This document shows positions 62,782 through 64,000 of a DNA stretch of 64,000 bases, in pieces. The position numbers and the translations under genes were made by a program. The notes under the pieces were generated by a model. That model saw only the letters and a program-made list of their open reading frames with translations, was not told the DNA's origin and made no database searches. This DNA comes from Mailhella massiliensis (GTDB lineage Bacteria > Desulfobacterota > Desulfovibrionia > Desulfovibrionales > Desulfovibrionaceae). Within the stretch, counting starts at the first letter, position 1. Every line of letters begins with the position of its first letter. The DNA is taken from the NCBI RefSeq assembly GCF_900155525.1, contig NZ_LT706942.1, positions 112,553 to 176,552 of the forward strand. The letters are read 5' to 3'.

Positions 62782-63822
62782 ATGACAGACGATGTTTACG
62801 GCGTCATTACCATGGACGGCCCCGCAGGCGTGGGCAAGAGCACGCTGGCCCGCCGCCTTGCTGCGGAACTGGGCATAGCCTACCTCGATACGGGCGCCAT
62901 GTACCGCACCCTCGGGCTGCGCCTCGGCGCGGCTTCCGCCGATATGGAGGAAGCGGTCCTGCGCGCCCGCTGCCGGGAATACCGTTTCAGTCTGGAAACG
63001 CCGGAAGGGGGGGGCGCTCCGCAGCTCTGCTGCAACGGCGTGCCCGTAGGCGCGGAGATCCGCACGGAAAAGGCCGGGCGTCTGGCTTCTCTCGTGGCGC
63101 GGCTGCCGGTGCTCCGGGAAGAGCTTCAGCGCGCGCAGCGCGAGATGGGGGAGGACAGCTCCCTTGTGGCCGAAGGCCGCGACATGGGCACCAAGGTTTT
63201 TCCTGCGGCAAGGCACAAGTTCTTTCTCGACGCGAGACCGGAAGTGCGTGCCCGCCGCCGCTATCTGGAGCTCGAGGCCCGCGGCGCGCTGAACGGCGAA
63301 ACGCTGGAAGGCATACAGCGGGGCATTGAGGAGCGCGACGCGCAGGACAGGGGCAGGGCCGTGGACCCGCTGCGTCCTGCGGAGGACGCCGTCATCGTGG
63401 ATACGTCCGATCTGGATCTGGAAGGCGTGCTTCGCGTGCTTCTCGACGCCGTGAACACGAAGCAGGCGCAGTCTCCCTCCGGGAAGGGCGCGCATGTCCA
63501 TGCCTGCGTGCGCATGGTGCTTTCCCCCGAGGCCTGCCTTATGCTGCGGGACGAGGCGAAACGGGCGGAACTTTTCACCCTTGCCCGTGAAGCAGGGTTC
63601 AAAGCCGCAGCGGCCGTTTCCGCTTCCCCCCGAGGCGCGGAGCTTTCCTGCTTCGTGAATGAGGAAGGGATGTTCGTGGCCGTGGCCGAGGCGGAAGAAG
63701 GGCCTCATGCTAGGCTGTACGCCCTTGCCGCTGCGCAGGCCGCAGCGGCGGCTCTTGCCGGAGAACTGCCGGAAGAGTCCGTGGCCATCGAGGCCTGTCT
63801 CGAGCACCGGAAGGAAGGCTGA
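62782..63822 (+). CDS. cmk: Cytidylate kinase with an extra C-terminal domain
   Basis: Phosphorylates CMP and dCMP using ATP. Residues 1-228 are a full Cmk: P-loop GPAGVGKST (13-21), YLDTGAMYRT, the RLASLVARLPVLREEL segment, VAEGRDMGTKVFP and the late RDAQDRGRAVDPLRPAEDA. Residues 229-346 (63466-63819) are an added region: a basic linker, a predicted alpha/beta part (HVHACVRMVLSPEACLMLRD...ELSCFVNEEGMFVAVAEAEEG) and an Ala-rich helix. I recognise no family there. The start at 62782 comes one base after hisC. Confidence 0.88.
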   Translation: MTDDVYGVITMDGPAGVGKSTLARRLAAELGIAYLDTGAMYRTLGLRLGAASADMEEAVLRARCREYRFSLETPEGGGAPQLCCNGVPVGAEIRTEKAGRLASLVARLPVLREELQRAQREMGEDSSLVAEGRDMGTKVFPAARHKFFLDARPEVRARRRYLELEARGALNGETLEGIQRGIEERDAQDRGRAVDPLRPAEDAVIVDTSDLDLEGVLRVLLDAVNTKQAQSPSGKGAHVHACVRMVLSPEACLMLRDEAKRAELFTLAREAGFKAAAAVSASPRGAELSCFVNEEGMFVAVAEAEEGPHARLYALAAAQAAAAALAGELPEESVAIEACLEHRKEG

Positions 63823-63829
63823 GTCGGCC

Positions 63830-63856
63830 GGGCCTCCCCGTCGCAGGGGAAGGCCC
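63830..63856. terminator. Hairpin after cmk
   Basis: GGGCCTCCCC-GTCGCA-GGGGAAGGCCC forms a stem with one mismatch just past the cmk stop. The nearest T-run (CTTTT) is over ten bases away, so it may attenuate rather than terminate. Confidence 0.4.
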
Positions 63857-63921
63857 CTGAAAGGGAATCTTTTACGCCGGGCCGCGGAAAGCGCCGTGGC
63901 CGGAAGCCTCCGGGAGACGCC

Positions 63922-64000
63922 ATGGGGAAGGAAAGCTTTTTCGCGGGTGAGGAAACGGTTCGCGCCACGGGCAAAATCAACCTTTTTCTGTTCATCACGG
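63922..64000 (+). CDS. ispE: Start of 4-diphosphocytidyl-2-C-methyl-D-erythritol kinase (partial)
   Basis: Only the first 26 codons lie in the window. After MGKESFFAGEETV they read RATGKINLFLFIT, matching the N-terminal substrate motif of IspE (PAKVNLFL-type), a GHMP kinase of the non-mevalonate isoprenoid pathway. GGGAG lies five bases before the ATG at 63922. The assignment rests on this short motif and on position. Confidence 0.7.
   Translation, partial: MGKESFFAGEETVRATGKINLFLFIT

Overview
The window is high-GC chromosomal DNA from a Gram-negative, anaerobic sulfate- or sulfite-reducing bacterium, most likely of the Desulfovibrionaceae. The support is direct: a complete dsrMKJOP membrane complex operon, a periplasmic [NiFe] hydrogenase (hynAB with its maturation protease), and an hdrCBA-flx electron-bifurcation-type cluster. 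LptD, Lnt and Lgt show an LPS/lipoprotein outer envelope. I cannot assign a genus from sequence alone. Most genes are ordinary core genes, tightly packed, with clear Shine-Dalgarno sites and many intrinsic terminators.

Layout. 1-1740: a gene-poor stretch with a frameshifted IS200-type transposase remnant amid short hairpins, then a strikingly AT-rich tract. 1744-5345: a PAS-GGDEF diguanylate cyclase, RNase J (minus) and the Mn exporter MntP. 5437-7205: pyrK-pyrD. 7511-11157: alr (minus) and lptD (plus), divergent. 11165-15950: comM, lnt, prfB (with the programmed frameshift) and an HU-type DNA-binding protein. 16219-21496: exodeoxyribonuclease III, tRNA-His (minus), murA, comEC. 21788-25193 (minus): hynA-hynB-protease. 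25683-28063 (minus): a heptosyltransferase-like glycosyltransferase and upp. 28739-34313 (minus): an RsbRD_N-type protein, then dsrM-K-J-O-P. 34479-37937: a VKOR/thioredoxin-like membrane protein (minus), then lgt and an amidohydrolase. 38217-45362: hdrC-hdrB-hdrA-(flxD/flxC fusion)-flxB-flxA. 45860-49827 (minus): an NlpC/P60 lipoprotein, a CorA transporter, a hypothetical gene and trmFO. 50228-53749: an EF-G-like GTPase, an EVE-domain protein (minus) and a small conserved-looking unknown. 53846-60846: an M16C metalloprotease, a membrane TPR protein and a large degenerate hybrid-kinase-like protein. 61092-64000: a UspA protein, hisC, cmk with an extra C-terminal domain, and the start of ispE.

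The energy genes form a coherent set: HynAB oxidises periplasmic H2, DsrMKJOP links the quinone pool and periplasm to the cytoplasmic DsrC trisulfide step of sulfite reduction, and Hdr-Flx couples NAD(P)H, ferredoxin and a heterodisulfide-type (probably DsrC) acceptor.

The least ordinary items are: the 1077-residue kinase-like protein whose phospho-acceptor and ATP-lid signatures look lost; the FlxD-FlxC fusion followed by a FlxB with a roughly 97-residue Ala/Pro/Glu tail; the EF-G-like protein with altered G-motifs; the cytidylate kinase with an unexplained C-terminal domain; and the IS200 remnant with its hairpin cluster. I found no CRISPR array, prophage, toxin-antitoxin pair or recognisable defence system.
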